The position numbers and the translations under genes are program-made. The notes under the pieces were generated by a model that was not told where the DNA came from, did not search any database, and was given only the letters and a program-made list of their open reading frames with translations. This document shows positions 13,429 through 21,090 of a stretch of DNA of 50,399 nucleotides, one piece after another (within the stretch, counting starts at the first letter, position 1; the number at the start of each line of letters is the position of its first letter). The stretch is from a virus. Location: positions 1 to 50,399 of IMG/VR virus record IMGVR_UViG_3300020179_000051, one strand, 5' to 3'.

Positions 13429-13807
13429 CGTAGTCCTCGTCGTCCTCGTACTCGTCCCTCGGGTCGTCCGCGCCCTGGTCGATGAGCGAGACGAAACCCG
13501 CGTTGGGGTCGTCCTCGTTCGTCCACACGGCGTTGATGAATTTGAGCGAGCAAGATTCCTCGTACCACTCGGTGAGCTGGCCGAACATCTGGTCGGGCGA
13601 GCCGACGAAGGTGCGGTCGTCGCAACCCTCGCCGTTGTAGTTGTCCCGGAACCACCTCGCCTGGGCCTCGTCCATGGCGAGGTAGATCTTGTGGCAACCG
13701 TCGAACGCGATGAGGAGGGCGTCCTCCACGTGTTCGCGGGTCGCCGCCCAGCCCTCGTCGAGGTTGGTTGAGTCGTGCGTGTCGTAGTCTGTCTGGAGTT
13801 TGGTCAT
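13421..13807 (-). CDS. Hypothetical protein, CHKIYLAMD family (second copy)
   Basis: A 128-residue paralogue of the product of 1491-1856, sharing CHKIYLAMD, WFR-NY, ESCSLKFINAVW and DDPNAGFVSL. It heads the leftward operon to 11776. Leaderless start: CATAAT, 6 nt, ATG at 13807. Confidence 0.8.
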   Translation of the reverse strand: MTKLQTDYDTHDSTNLDEGWAATREHVEDALLIAFDGCHKIYLAMDEAQARWFRDNYNGEGCDDRTFVGSPDQMFGQLTEWYEESCSLKFINAVWTNEDDPNAGFVSLIDQGADDPRDEYEDDEDYDG

Positions 13808-13813
13808 GATCCA

Positions 13814-13840
13814 ATTATGGGGGCCGTCATCCTTCGGCGC
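13814..13840 (-). promoter_or_regulatory. GCGCC-type leaderless promoter, leftward half of divergent pair
   Basis: GCGCC, a 16-nt spacer with GAAGGATGA, CATAAT at 13814-13819, and ATG after 6 nt. Confidence 0.8.
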
Positions 13841-13848
13841 GCCCCCGT

Positions 13849-13876
13849 GCGCCCGCGGATTCGGGTCCCCTAGTAT
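13849..13876 (+). promoter_or_regulatory. GCGCC-type promoter, rightward half
   Basis: GCGCC, a 17-nt spacer with GCGGATTC, TAGTAT at 13871-13876. The leader of about 12-18 nt includes AAAGGAG for the gene at 13895. Confidence 0.75.
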
Positions 13877-13894
13877 GGGGGCAAAGGAGAAAAC

Positions 13895-14113
13895 ATGAGC
13901 ACAAGCATCAGCGTTCACCTCAGGAAAGAGGATCAGATAGAACTCGAGGCCTCGCTTCTGAGCGGGGAGCGAGAAGACGGCACGTGGACAGTAGATCTCA
14001 GGCAGATCTGCGAGAGCGGCCGGGAGGTCTGGATCACCATTTTTTGCTCGAAAGAGCAGGCAGAGGCGCTGGTCGGCAAGGCCGCCGTGCGCGCCTCAGG
14101 CAAGAAAAGCTAG
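13895..14113 (+). CDS. Small hypothetical protein
   Basis: A 72-residue protein (MSTSISVHLRKEDQIELEAS...), strand-helix pattern, AAAGGAG 6 nt before the ATG. First of a two-gene unit. No family is recognised. Confidence 0.7.
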   Translation: MSTSISVHLRKEDQIELEASLLSGEREDGTWTVDLRQICESGREVWITIFCSKEQAEALVGKAAVRASGKKS

Positions 14114-14115
14114 CG

Positions 14116-14286
14116 GTGTCCAAGGTCGATCTCGAAAACGATCTGGCCCGGCTCGCGCGCGAGAGGTGGGGCGACAACGCCGTCGAGGCGCTGGTCGGCG
14201 CTCTCTCGTCGATCGCGACCTACGGGCAACTCGCGGCCCTTGTGGCCGAGTTGAGTTGCTTCGGGGGCTCGACGCGCGAGGAGTGA
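14116..14286 (+). CDS. Small helical hypothetical protein
   Basis: A 56-residue helical protein with a GTG start 2 nt after the previous stop (VSKVDLENDLARLARERWG...). Two amphipathic helices around residues 3-30 and 33-50. Confidence 0.65.
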   Translation: MSKVDLENDLARLARERWGDNAVEALVGALSSIATYGQLAALVAELSCFGGSTREE

Positions 14287-14290
14287 CGGG

Positions 14291-14617
14291 TCAAACCCCC
14301 CGGTCATTCTCTCCCGCTCGTTTTCTGGTCTCGCGCACCGCGCGCAGGTCGCCGATGTCGGGCCACTCGCCCATCGATTTGAGCGTCCCGGCGATGCGGC
14401 CGAGCGCGTGCTCGTTCTTCTGCCATGACTCGCTGTCGGTGTCGACGCGGTTCTTGAATGCCGGGTCGTTGAGGGCGTCGGAGATTTGCTTCTCCATCTT
14501 GCCTATCCTGTCCTCGAGGACCCGCACCCGATCCACCAGCTGGCTGCGCACGATCGACTCGAGCATCTCCATGTCCTCGCCGGGCGCCGCCGGCTCCGTG
14601 TCGAATTTTCTGTCCAT
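14291..14617 (-). CDS. Coiled-coil hypothetical protein
   Basis: A 108-residue protein; residues 15-55 (DMEMLESIVRSQLVDRVRVL, then EDRIGKMEKQI) have heptad-like hydrophobic spacing, suggesting a coiled coil. TACCAT lies 7 nt before the ATG. It stands divergent from the helicase gene. Confidence 0.7.
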   Translation of the reverse strand: MDRKFDTEPAAPGEDMEMLESIVRSQLVDRVRVLEDRIGKMEKQISDALNDPAFKNRVDTDSESWQKNEHALGRIAGTLKSMGEWPDIGDLRAVRETRKRAGENDRGV

Positions 14618-14642
14618 GCGATGAATGGTAGCCTATAAAACC

Positions 14643-16538
14643 ATGGGCGAACCCACCGAGAAGGGCCGCATGATCCTCAGCGACGACCATCTCCTGCTCC
14701 GCTGGCCCTTCGACAGGGACGAGGTCGACTCGATCAAGAGGATCGTCGGCGCGAAATGGGACAGGGTCAACCGCGCGTGGCGCGTCCCGATGACGTCCCT
14801 CGGCCCGGCGAGGCAATTCGCCGCGGACATCGGCCTGACGATCGACCCCGAGGTCCTCGTCCTCGACGTTCCGGCCCACAAGAACCCGCTCTCCGGCATG
14901 AGGAGGGACGGCGACTACATCTACCTGTCCTTCGCGTACGACCCGGTGCGCGTCCGCGAGGTCAAGAAGATACCCGGCGTCACTTTCGACTCGAAAACCA
15001 AGGCCTGGAGGGCGCCGATCTCGTCGATCTCACAGTCGATCGCATGGTCGAGGGCCTTCCGGATCCACGTCCCGGACGAATTGGTCGAGGAGGCGGAGCG
15101 GATTAGGGCCGAAATGGAGGTCGCGCTGTCCGAATCGCGCTCGACCGGCGCGGAAATCTCCATCGCCGGGTTCCCGCAGCTCATGCCGTACCAGAAAGCC
15201 GGCGTCAGGTACGCCGTCAACCGCCGGAAATGCTTCATCGCGGACGAGATGGGGCTCGGAAAGACGCTCCAGGCCATAGCCGCCGTCGAGGAAATGTCCA
15301 GATCCGGGTCGGTCTACCCGATCGTGGTGGTCTGCCCGGCGAATCTGACCCTGAATTGGGCCAAGGAGTACTCGAAATGGCTCCCGGAGCGGCGCGTCGC
15401 CGTCATTTCCGGCAGGAAAAACTTCCCGGAACACGGGACTTACGACGTTCTGGTGGTCGGATACCCGAATCTGGCCGCCTGGCAGGCCCATTTGACCGGA
15501 TTCGGCGGGTACGTGTTCGACGAGAGCCACTATCTCAAGACGTACGGCACGCAGAGGACGAAGGCGGCGATCAAAATCGTCCGCCGGGCATCCGGCGAGG
15601 CCCCGATCATGCTCCTCACGGGCACGCCGGTGGCCTCGAGGCCCGCTGAGTACGTCTCCCAGCTCGACATTCTGGGCCATCTGGACAACTTCGGTGGCCG
15701 CTGGGGCTTCTACAGGCGCTACTGCGACGCCCATCGCGACAAATTCGGCCAATGGAGGCTCGACGGCCACTCGAACCTCGAGGAATTGAACTCGACGCTG
15801 CGATCGACCTGCTACATAAGGCGCACGAAGGACCAGGTGCTCGAGGATTTGCCGCCGGTGTTCGAGTCGGCCATGTATTTCGATGGCTCGGAGCTCGGGA
15901 AACGGGACTACGAGGCCGCGGAGGCCGATCTGGGCGCGTGGCTCGAGCAGAATGGCCGCCGGACGGGCGCGCCGGAGCAGCTCGCGCGCATCTCGGTGCT
16001 CCGGAGGCTCGCGGCGGAGGCGAAATTGCCGGGCGTGCTGGAGTTGGTCGACGAAATGGTCGCGGCGGGGCGCAAGGTGGTCGTCGCGGCCCACCACCGG
16101 GAGGTCGTCGACGAGATCGCCGCCCGCTACGGGGGCCTGAAGATACAGGGAGGCATGTCGGCGGCCGACGTCGAGGCCGCCAAGGGCAGGTTCCAGGGGA
16201 ATCCGGTCGAGGAGAGCCCCGTGATAGTGCTCTCCATAGAGGCGGCGAAGACCGGGCACACCCTGACGGCGGCGCAGGACATAGTTTTCGTCGAGATGCC
16301 GTGGACCCCGGCCGACGTGCAGCAGACCTACAGCCGCCTGCACCGGATCGGGCAGCGCGGATCGGTCCGGGTGGTCTACGCGCTGCTCGCCGGCAGCATC
16401 GACGAGGACATCCACCGCACGATATCGCGCAAGGAGGAGATAGTCGCCGGGGCGGTCGACGGCGGCGACGTGGTGGAGATGGTGAGGCGCCGCGTGGCGA
16501 GCCGCCTCAGGACTTCTCGGCCCCCATCTTCGCCATGA
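14643..16538 (+). CDS. SMARCAL1-like SNF2 helicase with HARP-like repeats
   Basis: A 631-residue SNF2-family ATPase. The N-terminus has two related segments ending in W-x-x-[DS]-x-x-x-[KR]-AWR-x-P, resembling the HARP domains of annealing helicases (SMARCAL1/ZRANB3). The helicase core follows: Walker A DEMGLGKT (about 201-208), DESH box, LTGTP, and C-terminal YSRLHRIGQRG (motif VI). It probably remodels or reanneals forked DNA during replication or recombination. TATAAA lies just before the ATG; an alternative ATG at 14667 has a better ribosome site. Its end overlaps the convergent gene by 32 nt. Confidence 0.9.
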   Translation: MGEPTEKGRMILSDDHLLLRWPFDRDEVDSIKRIVGAKWDRVNRAWRVPMTSLGPARQFAADIGLTIDPEVLVLDVPAHKNPLSGMRRDGDYIYLSFAYDPVRVREVKKIPGVTFDSKTKAWRAPISSISQSIAWSRAFRIHVPDELVEEAERIRAEMEVALSESRSTGAEISIAGFPQLMPYQKAGVRYAVNRRKCFIADEMGLGKTLQAIAAVEEMSRSGSVYPIVVVCPANLTLNWAKEYSKWLPERRVAVISGRKNFPEHGTYDVLVVGYPNLAAWQAHLTGFGGYVFDESHYLKTYGTQRTKAAIKIVRRASGEAPIMLLTGTPVASRPAEYVSQLDILGHLDNFGGRWGFYRRYCDAHRDKFGQWRLDGHSNLEELNSTLRSTCYIRRTKDQVLEDLPPVFESAMYFDGSELGKRDYEAAEADLGAWLEQNGRRTGAPEQLARISVLRRLAAEAKLPGVLELVDEMVAAGRKVVVAAHHREVVDEIAARYGGLKIQGGMSAADVEAAKGRFQGNPVEESPVIVLSIEAAKTGHTLTAAQDIVFVEMPWTPADVQQTYSRLHRIGQRGSVRVVYALLAGSIDEDIHRTISRKEEIVAGAVDGGDVVEMVRRRVASRLRTSRPPSSP

Positions 16539-17067
16539 ACTGATAGAAGGCGTCGAAAATCAGGGTCACGCTCGCCCTGCCGATGTTCGACCTCTGGACC
16601 ATCTGGATATCGGTCTCCTCGAACTTCGGGATGCCCCAATCGTCGTAGCCGAAACGGCACACCGCCTGCATCTGCTCGCCCGTGGCGAGGTCCAAGCCGC
16701 TGAGCGCGATCAACTCCTCCACGCCGGACAGCGGCCCGAGCCGCTCGTGCTCCCGCGCGAGGGCGCCGTGCTCGTGGGTCTGCTCGAACTCCGACAGGCT
16801 CGTTTTCGGATCCAGGATCTTGCCGTACGATTCGGCCACGTAGATGACAATCGTCGGGTTCTGCCGGGAAACCAGCGAGAGGGCAGGCGGGAGGTAGCCC
16901 ATCGGCCCGCCCTTCGCCTCCATCAGCGCGATGTTCGCCTTGCCGTCGACGCCGACCCATATCAGCATCGGGTGCAGATCTGTGGGTCCGCCGTTGCGGC
17001 GGCACGCGTCGGTCTTCGTGGCCTTGGTGGCCTCGGCGTGGTCCCGCATCTGTCGCGCGAGGTCCAT
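16507..17067 (-). CDS. Hypothetical protein
   Basis: A 186-residue alpha/beta protein. Visible segments: HPMLIWVGVDGKANIALMEA, PTIVIYVAESYG, and a C-terminal VTLIFDAFYQFMAKMG. Start coupled to the upstream gene (TGATG). No family is recognised. Confidence 0.75.
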   Translation of the reverse strand: MDLARQMRDHAEATKATKTDACRRNGGPTDLHPMLIWVGVDGKANIALMEAKGGPMGYLPPALSLVSRQNPTIVIYVAESYGKILDPKTSLSEFEQTHEHGALAREHERLGPLSGVEELIALSGLDLATGEQMQAVCRFGYDDWGIPKFEETDIQMVQRSNIGRASVTLIFDAFYQFMAKMGAEKS

Positions 17068-17318
17068 CAGGCGACGACCTCTCGCGCCGTCGCCCCCAAG
17101 AAACCCGCGCCGTTGCCCTCGGGGTCGCGCATCGGGATGAAGCCCGTGCCGTCTGTGAATTCGACGACCACGGCGTAGTCCTCGTAGGCGAACTCCCAGC
17201 CCATGCCCGAGCACTCGTCCTCGGTGAGCGGGCGGATCAGCTTGATTTTCTTGCCGACGAACGACCCGTAGTCGCGCGTTACGTACTTCTGCTTGTCTGC
17301 GTATGTGGTCTCTCTCAT
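17067..17318 (-). CDS. Small beta-rich hypothetical protein
   Basis: An 83-residue protein (MRETTYADKQKYVTRDYGSF...). GKKIKLIRPLTEDE and YAVVVEFTDGTGFIPM suggest a small beta fold. Leaderless start: CATACT, 6 nt, ATG. Confidence 0.75.
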   Translation of the reverse strand: MRETTYADKQKYVTRDYGSFVGKKIKLIRPLTEDECSGMGWEFAYEDYAVVVEFTDGTGFIPMRDPEGNGAGFLGATAREVVA

Positions 17319-17324
17319 GCATAC

Positions 17325-17352
17325 AGTATGGCTCGGCCGAATCCTTCGGCGC
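17325..17352 (-). promoter_or_regulatory. GCGCC-type leaderless promoter sharing its -35 with the opposite promoter
   Basis: CATACT at 17325-17330 and GCGCC at 17348-17352 with 17 nt between. The -35 forms part of the palindrome GGCGCGCC (17348-17355), which also serves the rightward promoter. Confidence 0.8.
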
Positions 17353-17377
17353 GCCCGAGGATTCATGCCCGTATAGT
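17351..17377 (+). promoter_or_regulatory. GCGCC-type leaderless promoter sharing its -35
   Basis: GCGCC at 17351-17355, a 16-nt spacer with GAGGATTC, TATAGT at 17372-17377, and ATG at 17384 after 6 nt. Shares GGCGCGCC with the leftward promoter. Confidence 0.8.
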
Positions 17378-17383
17378 TGAGGT

Positions 17384-17677
17384 ATGGCAAAGAAACGCAA
17401 GAAACGATACGCATCCGACAAGCTCGCCGCCCAAGCTGCGGCGGACGACCTGTTCGTCGTCGAGAGAACCTACCTCGTCACCTACCGGCCCAACAAGTAC
17501 CTGTCCTCGGCCACGACGATCCGGTCGATAACCCTCGCCGCGACCACCACCGACCCGGATGACGCCAACGTTCTCACCTACGGCGACCTGATAGAGGAGT
17601 TCGGCCTCGAGGTGGCTCGGCATTTCGAGCTCGTCGCCATAGAGGGTGCGCCGATGGATGCCGCCCCCCTACTCTGA
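17384..17677 (+). CDS. Hypothetical protein
   Basis: A 97-residue protein with a basic start (MAKKRKKRYASDKLAAQ), strands (FVVERTYLVTYRPN) and an acidic helix. Its final codons contain the promoter of the next gene. No family is recognised. Confidence 0.75.
   Translation: MAKKRKKRYASDKLAAQAAADDLFVVERTYLVTYRPNKYLSSATTIRSITLAATTTDPDDANVLTYGDLIEEFGLEVARHFELVAIEGAPMDAAPLL
17648..17675 (+). promoter_or_regulatory. GCGCC-type leaderless promoter inside a coding region
   Basis: GCGCC, a 17-nt spacer with GATGGATGC, TACTCT at 17670-17675, and ATG at 17682 after 6 nt; it lies within the last ten codons of the upstream gene. Confidence 0.75.
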
Positions 17678-17681
17678 ACCC

Positions 17682-18005
17682 ATGAACCTCTACGACTTCA
17701 CCGACTACTGCCAGACCTTCTACGACAAGGCGATCGCGGACTCCATTTACCCGTTCGCCACCGCCGACGAGATACGCGCGGCGATTCTCGCCCACGTGAC
17801 CGACCCGAACCCACCATTCCCGTTCGACGGGGACAGCATGGATCGCGAGGCGGTCCGTGACCGTATCCTCGCCATGCGCGAGAAGACGGGCGAGGGCGAG
17901 GCGGATTGGGCGCTCGCCGTGAATGCCGAGCTCGTCAAGCGGGGCGCGCCGGAATCGGCGCTGATTCACACCATCCTGCCCGACGGCACCATGAGGGTGG
18001 TCTGA
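17682..18005 (+). CDS. Hypothetical helical protein
   Basis: A 107-residue protein (MNLYDFTDYCQTFYDKAI...) with repeated helices and a PNPPFPFDGDS loop. Leaderless start. The next small gene begins immediately after its stop. Confidence 0.75.
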   Translation: MNLYDFTDYCQTFYDKAIADSIYPFATADEIRAAILAHVTDPNPPFPFDGDSMDREAVRDRILAMREKTGEGEADWALAVNAELVKRGAPESALIHTILPDGTMRVV

Positions 18006-18161
18006 ATGCGCGAGGGCGATGACTACGCCGGGCTGTTCGAGGACTACGAGGACATGCTCGCGACCGAGCAGATGCTGCTCCTAGAGTTCGAGAGGTCGCT
18101 CATCAGGTTCAAGACGGGCGAGCTGGTGCACGACGAGCCGCAGGGAGCGGGCGACTCCTAG
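18006..18161 (+). CDS. Small acidic helical protein
   Basis: A 51-residue protein (MREGDDYAGLFEDYEDMLA...) consisting of one long amphipathic helix and a polar tail. It overlaps the stop of the convergent DUF6378 gene by 4 nt. Confidence 0.6.
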   Translation: MREGDDYAGLFEDYEDMLATEQMLLLEFERSLIRFKTGELVHDEPQGAGDS

Positions 18162-18514
18162 CAGCAGCCCCGGCTCTCCGCGTCCTTCGCGCACTCCGCG
18201 CCGATCGCCGCGTAGCCGGCGATGTCGACCCAGTGGTCCATCTTCGCCGGCGACTCGGCCAGCCTGGAAATCTTGAGCAGTATCATGAATGCCGACACGT
18301 CGTGGGGCATGATGCGTGGCCACCCGCGCGTCTGTATGAGCCGCATGATGTAGGACTCCCAGAGCTCGGAGGTGCAGGCGAAATCGTCCTGGGGCTCGCC
18401 GTAATCGGCGTTCCTGGCTTGCGAGATCGCCGTCGACGCCATCTCCAGAACCTCCTCGCGAGTCTTTTTGCCGTCGTCCCGTTTTTGCTCACCCGTTCCC
18501 TTGCGTTTTGCCAT
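18158..18514 (-). CDS. DUF6378-family phage protein
   Basis: A 118-residue protein matching the DUF6378 pattern: ADYGEPQDDFACTSELWESY, then PHDVSAFMILLKISRLAESP and DHWVDIAGYAAIGAE. The family is frequent in actinobacterial phages; function unknown. TAGTCT lies 7 nt before the ATG. The GCGCC promoter at 18615-18642 is about 100 nt upstream; a GTG at 18594 behind it opens another frame (about 28 plausible residues) that would overlap this gene. Confidence 0.8.
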   Translation of the reverse strand: MAKRKGTGEQKRDDGKKTREEVLEMASTAISQARNADYGEPQDDFACTSELWESYIMRLIQTRGWPRIMPHDVSAFMILLKISRLAESPAKMDHWVDIAGYAAIGAECAKDAESRGCC

Positions 18515-18614
18515 GCCGGCAAGACTACTTCGATTTGGGCGCCGATGGCGGCCTCGCAGTCGGCAACCGGGGTCTTCCAGACGTAGGGGTACACCCTCGG
18601 TTGCCTTGATTAAG

Positions 18615-18642
18615 ACCTTACCGTGGCCGAATCCTTCGGCGC
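18615..18642 (-). promoter_or_regulatory. GCGCC-type promoter
   Basis: GCGCC at 18638-18642, a 17-nt spacer with GAAGGATTC, TAAGGT at 18615-18620. It reads toward 18514 with a GAGG-GTG sequence at about 18594; which start it serves is unresolved. Confidence 0.6.
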
Positions 18643-18643
18643 G

Positions 18644-19216
18644 CTAAGGCTTGACGCACCTGTGGGCGTATCTCGGCCCCCAGGTGCACGGATCCCACGG
18701 CCCCCAGCCGGCGTAGGCGTAGAGCAGGCGCCCGGCTTTCAGGTTGGTGAGCGGGTCGAGCAGGGGCTCCTGGGTGCAGATGCCCATCTCCCGGCACACC
18801 GCGGCCCACTTGTTCCGGGTCGGGTCGTAGTTGACGCCGTTGATCTGGAGAAGGCCCGTGTCGGACCGGTGGTTCCACTCGGAGACGCCGGTGATGACGC
18901 AGTTCTTGTCCACCTTGTCGCCGCCGCGACGGTTCGGGCAACCGCCCGACTCGCGCAGGATTATCTGGCCCAACTTCTCCCACGTGTTCTCGGGCCAGCC
19001 CGCCTTCGCGGCCAGATCGGGCAGCCACGAGATGTCGCCGTGGCTGAATTTAAGGCTCGGGGCTGCCGCGGTGGTCGTCGTCACCTTGGCCGAGTCGACC
19101 ATCCTGATGACCGCCGTCTGCCCCCTGAGATCGAACTCCTTGTCCGACACCGGGATAGCGACTCCCAGCAGGTAGATGCCGATGGAAAGCAATATCCCGT
19201 TTAGGTTGGCAAGCAA
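18644..19216 (-). CDS. Membrane-anchored lysozyme/transglycosylase-like protein
   Basis: A 190-residue protein. A hydrophobic N-terminal helix (LNGILLSIGIYLLGVAI) is followed by a Thr/Ala linker, then a lysozyme-like domain: IILRESGGCPN carries the catalytic-type Glu, then GVSEWNHRSDTGLLQING, and LLDPLTNLKAGRLLYAYAGWGPWDPC. This order is that of transglycosylase/Rpf-like muramidases that cut peptidoglycan. The start is TTG after AGGAG; no ATG fits. It may act at infection, in lysis or in wall remodelling. Confidence 0.8.
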   Translation of the reverse strand: MLANLNGILLSIGIYLLGVAIPVSDKEFDLRGQTAVIRMVDSAKVTTTTAAAPSLKFSHGDISWLPDLAAKAGWPENTWEKLGQIILRESGGCPNRRGGDKVDKNCVITGVSEWNHRSDTGLLQINGVNYDPTRNKWAAVCREMGICTQEPLLDPLTNLKAGRLLYAYAGWGPWDPCTWGPRYAHRCVKP

Positions 19217-19353
19217 GTTGTCTCCTGGTGGTGGCACGCGGGTTCTAGTAGCGCCGGCGCGTTGGTGGTTGGGACTACCTAAATGATACCCGATTGAAAG
19301 GCCGACCGTGACACCTGTTTCACAAGCGCACGAACACCCGTGAAGCCGTCGGG

Positions 19354-19653
19354 CTATCGCCTGCGGTTCTTGGCGAGAGCCATCTGGCAGGCCTCGGCTA
19401 GGTCTCGGGGCCACAGGTGCTCGCGATCCGCCGAGTTCTTCGGCGACAGCGCCCACTTGAGCCACCTGTCGAAGTCCCTGCCCTCGGGCGTCGGGTTCAG
19501 GCTCGGGTCAAGGTACTCGCGGACGAAGTGCGCGAGCCCGGTGAGACCCAGCTGCTGCATCGCGCCGATTATGGTGAGCATTCGCTCCCCCGCGTGGAAG
19601 ATGAGCTGGTCGATGTCGTAATCGACGGGAGTCCCCTTGCTCGCTCTTGTCAT
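19354..19653 (-). CDS. Hypothetical protein
   Basis: A 99-residue, mostly helical protein (MTRASKGTPVDYDIDQLIF...). It starts 3 nt after the upstream stop, in an operon with 19657-19950. No family is recognised. Confidence 0.75.
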   Translation of the reverse strand: MTRASKGTPVDYDIDQLIFHAGERMLTIIGAMQQLGLTGLAHFVREYLDPSLNPTPEGRDFDRWLKWALSPKNSADREHLWPRDLAEACQMALAKNRRR

Positions 19654-19656
19654 GGC

Positions 19657-19950
19657 CTACGAGCGCAGTAGCGGCGTGTTTTCCGGCGTGGCATTGGTGT
19701 ATTTGCGCTCGCCCAAACGCTTCGCAAAAAACGAGTACAGCACATCACGGACCGCCGTGTCGGAGTACTCGCCGTGCTTGGCGCAGAAGTCGGGGTGCTC
19801 GCTCTTGGCGTATCGCTCCCATGTGTGAACGACATGACTGATGCTTTCGGCGACGATCAAACAATCGGCGAGAAATTGCTCGGCGACCCGGGCGACCTCA
19901 TCGTTGCCTTCTTGGGTGTACATGGCGAAGTAATTTTCGGCGTTTGTCAT
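19657..19950 (-). CDS. Hypothetical helical protein
   Basis: A 97-residue helical protein (MTNAENYFAMYTQEGNDEVA...) with EHPDFCAKHGEYSD. Leaderless start: CATGCT, 6 nt, ATG at 19950. Confidence 0.75.
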   Translation of the reverse strand: MTNAENYFAMYTQEGNDEVARVAEQFLADCLIVAESISHVVHTWERYAKSEHPDFCAKHGEYSDTAVRDVLYSFFAKRLGERKYTNATPENTPLLRS

Positions 19951-19956
19951 GGATTC

Positions 19957-19984
19957 AGCATGCCCGATGCGAATCCTTCGGCGC
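19957..19984 (-). promoter_or_regulatory. GCGCC-type leaderless promoter, leftward half
   Basis: GCGCC, a 17-nt spacer with GAAGGATTC, CATGCT at 19957-19962, and ATG after 6 nt. Confidence 0.8.
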
Positions 19985-20015
19985 GCCGCGCGAACAAGCG
20001 TTCGGCCAGGGCCGT

Positions 20016-20043
20016 GCGCCCGTGGATGACGGTCGGGCATGAT
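20016..20043 (+). promoter_or_regulatory. GCGCC-type leaderless promoter, rightward half
   Basis: GCGCC, a 17-nt spacer with GTGGATGA, CATGAT at 20038-20043, and ATG at 20050 after 6 nt. Confidence 0.8.
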
Positions 20044-20049
20044 GGGTGC

Positions 20050-20316
20050 ATGGCAAAGAACCGAACTAGCTTCTATGGCGAGATACTTTGTGATGAGTGT
20101 GGCAAACCTTGCACCACAAAGCCGAACTACTTAATGAACATTGGCCCACAGCCAATCCCACACGAGTGCAAGCCAGAGGACATCATGCAGGAGGCGATCC
20201 GAAAAATCGTCGCCCGTGGTATCTCTGGTAGGTGGACTGCCGATCAGATCGCCAAAGCGATAGTCAAGACTGGCTACTGTGCGCCGATGGATGTAGCGGC
20301 CGTAATCTCCAAGTAG
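20050..20316 (+). CDS. Small protein with CDECGKPC zinc-ribbon half
   Basis: An 88-residue protein (MAKNRTSFYGEILCDECGKPC...). CDECGKPC with a later HECK could complete a zinc site. The C-terminal half is helical (ADQIAKAIVKTGYCAPMDVAA) and helix-turn-helix-like. Leaderless start. Role unknown. Confidence 0.7.
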   Translation: MAKNRTSFYGEILCDECGKPCTTKPNYLMNIGPQPIPHECKPEDIMQEAIRKIVARGISGRWTADQIAKAIVKTGYCAPMDVAAVISK

Positions 20317-20324
20317 GAGGGGAC

Positions 20325-20753
20325 ATGGGACAAGGTTTCGTATTGGCTAACCTCACTAAGAGGGAGTATGTAAGCCCACACGACATCGGGCTTGGCTACA
20401 AGATTGGCGAGTTCGGTCACCCGACAAACCCGAAGTACGAGTTTCGTGGTTCGCTGGTGCAGTTCGCCCGTGAGCTCACGGCGGCCGATGGCAGGTGGCA
20501 CGGCGACCAAGTGTTCTACTTTGGCGACTACGGCGATGTCTTTGACTTGGACTTCGCGCCCGTGACCGAGGTGCCCAACCAAGACGGCGAACACTACGGG
20601 GAGATTTGCGATAACTATGCGATGCTCAAGGATGAGGCTCGCCAATTCGCGCTGAAGCATGCCGACCCATACCAGATCGAGCGCCTGAGAGGTAGTTGGG
20701 GGATGCTTGATGCGGTCAGGTCACACGATTTCGGGGACGGCACCGACATCTGA
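20325..20753 (+). CDS. Hypothetical phage protein
   Basis: A 142-residue protein (MGQGFVLANLTKREYVSPHD...) with aromatic/glycine-rich strands (HGDQVFYFGDYGDVFDLDF) and a helical C-terminus. AGGAGGGGAC precedes the ATG. Function unknown. Confidence 0.75.
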   Translation: MGQGFVLANLTKREYVSPHDIGLGYKIGEFGHPTNPKYEFRGSLVQFARELTAADGRWHGDQVFYFGDYGDVFDLDFAPVTEVPNQDGEHYGEICDNYAMLKDEARQFALKHADPYQIERLRGSWGMLDAVRSHDFGDGTDI

Positions 20754-21044
20754 TTCGGGGGTCGGGGACCGAGGCCCGGACAGGTGGGCGTCGACGTACC
20801 CGTGGGGATCCACGGGGTTTATCCTCGCCGAGTAGCCTTCGGCCTCGGCGGTCGCCCCCGATATGCCGAGCGACCCCACTATGAATCCGGCCAGATCCAC
20901 GTTGCGCTCGTGCATCTCCACTATCTCGCTCTCCTCCATCTCCTTGACGTCGGAGTCGGTCATTTCCACGTCGCTGAGCAGCTCCGCGATGTGGTCGATG
21001 AGCCTTATTTTCAGGTCGGATGAGGTGTCCGATTTCGCTTCCAC
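20721..21044 (-). CDS. Hypothetical acidic protein
   Basis: A 107-residue protein; GTG at 21044 is 7 nt after TAGACT, which I prefer to the GTG at 21065. Acidic helices (LLSDVEMTDSDVKEMEESE) precede a Gly/Pro-rich tail. Its 3' end overlaps the convergent gene by 33 nt. Confidence 0.65.
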   Translation of the reverse strand: MEAKSDTSSDLKIRLIDHIAELLSDVEMTDSDVKEMEESEIVEMHERNVDLAGFIVGSLGISGATAEAEGYSARINPVDPHGYVDAHLSGPRSPTPESDVGAVPEIV

Positions 21045-21090
21045 GGGTGCTAGTCTAGTCGTCACTAGAGCCTAACGAAAGGAAATAATT

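Noticed and set aside
15030-16415. 461-codon minus-strand frame inside the helicase gene
   Set aside because: Exact antisense of a well-supported SNF2 helicase; no independent motif.
952-17355. GGCGCGCC octamers as restriction-related sites
   Set aside because: The octamer is the AscI recognition sequence, but its position relative to TANNNT and start codons explains it as the -35 part of the promoter cassette.
18283-18594. GTG frame behind the promoter at 18615-18642 (begins MYPYVWKTPVADC)
   Set aside because: The first 28 residues look plausible, but the rest overlaps the DUF6378 gene by about 230 nt in another frame and becomes Arg/Pro-rich. Not listed as a gene; it could be a short real peptide.
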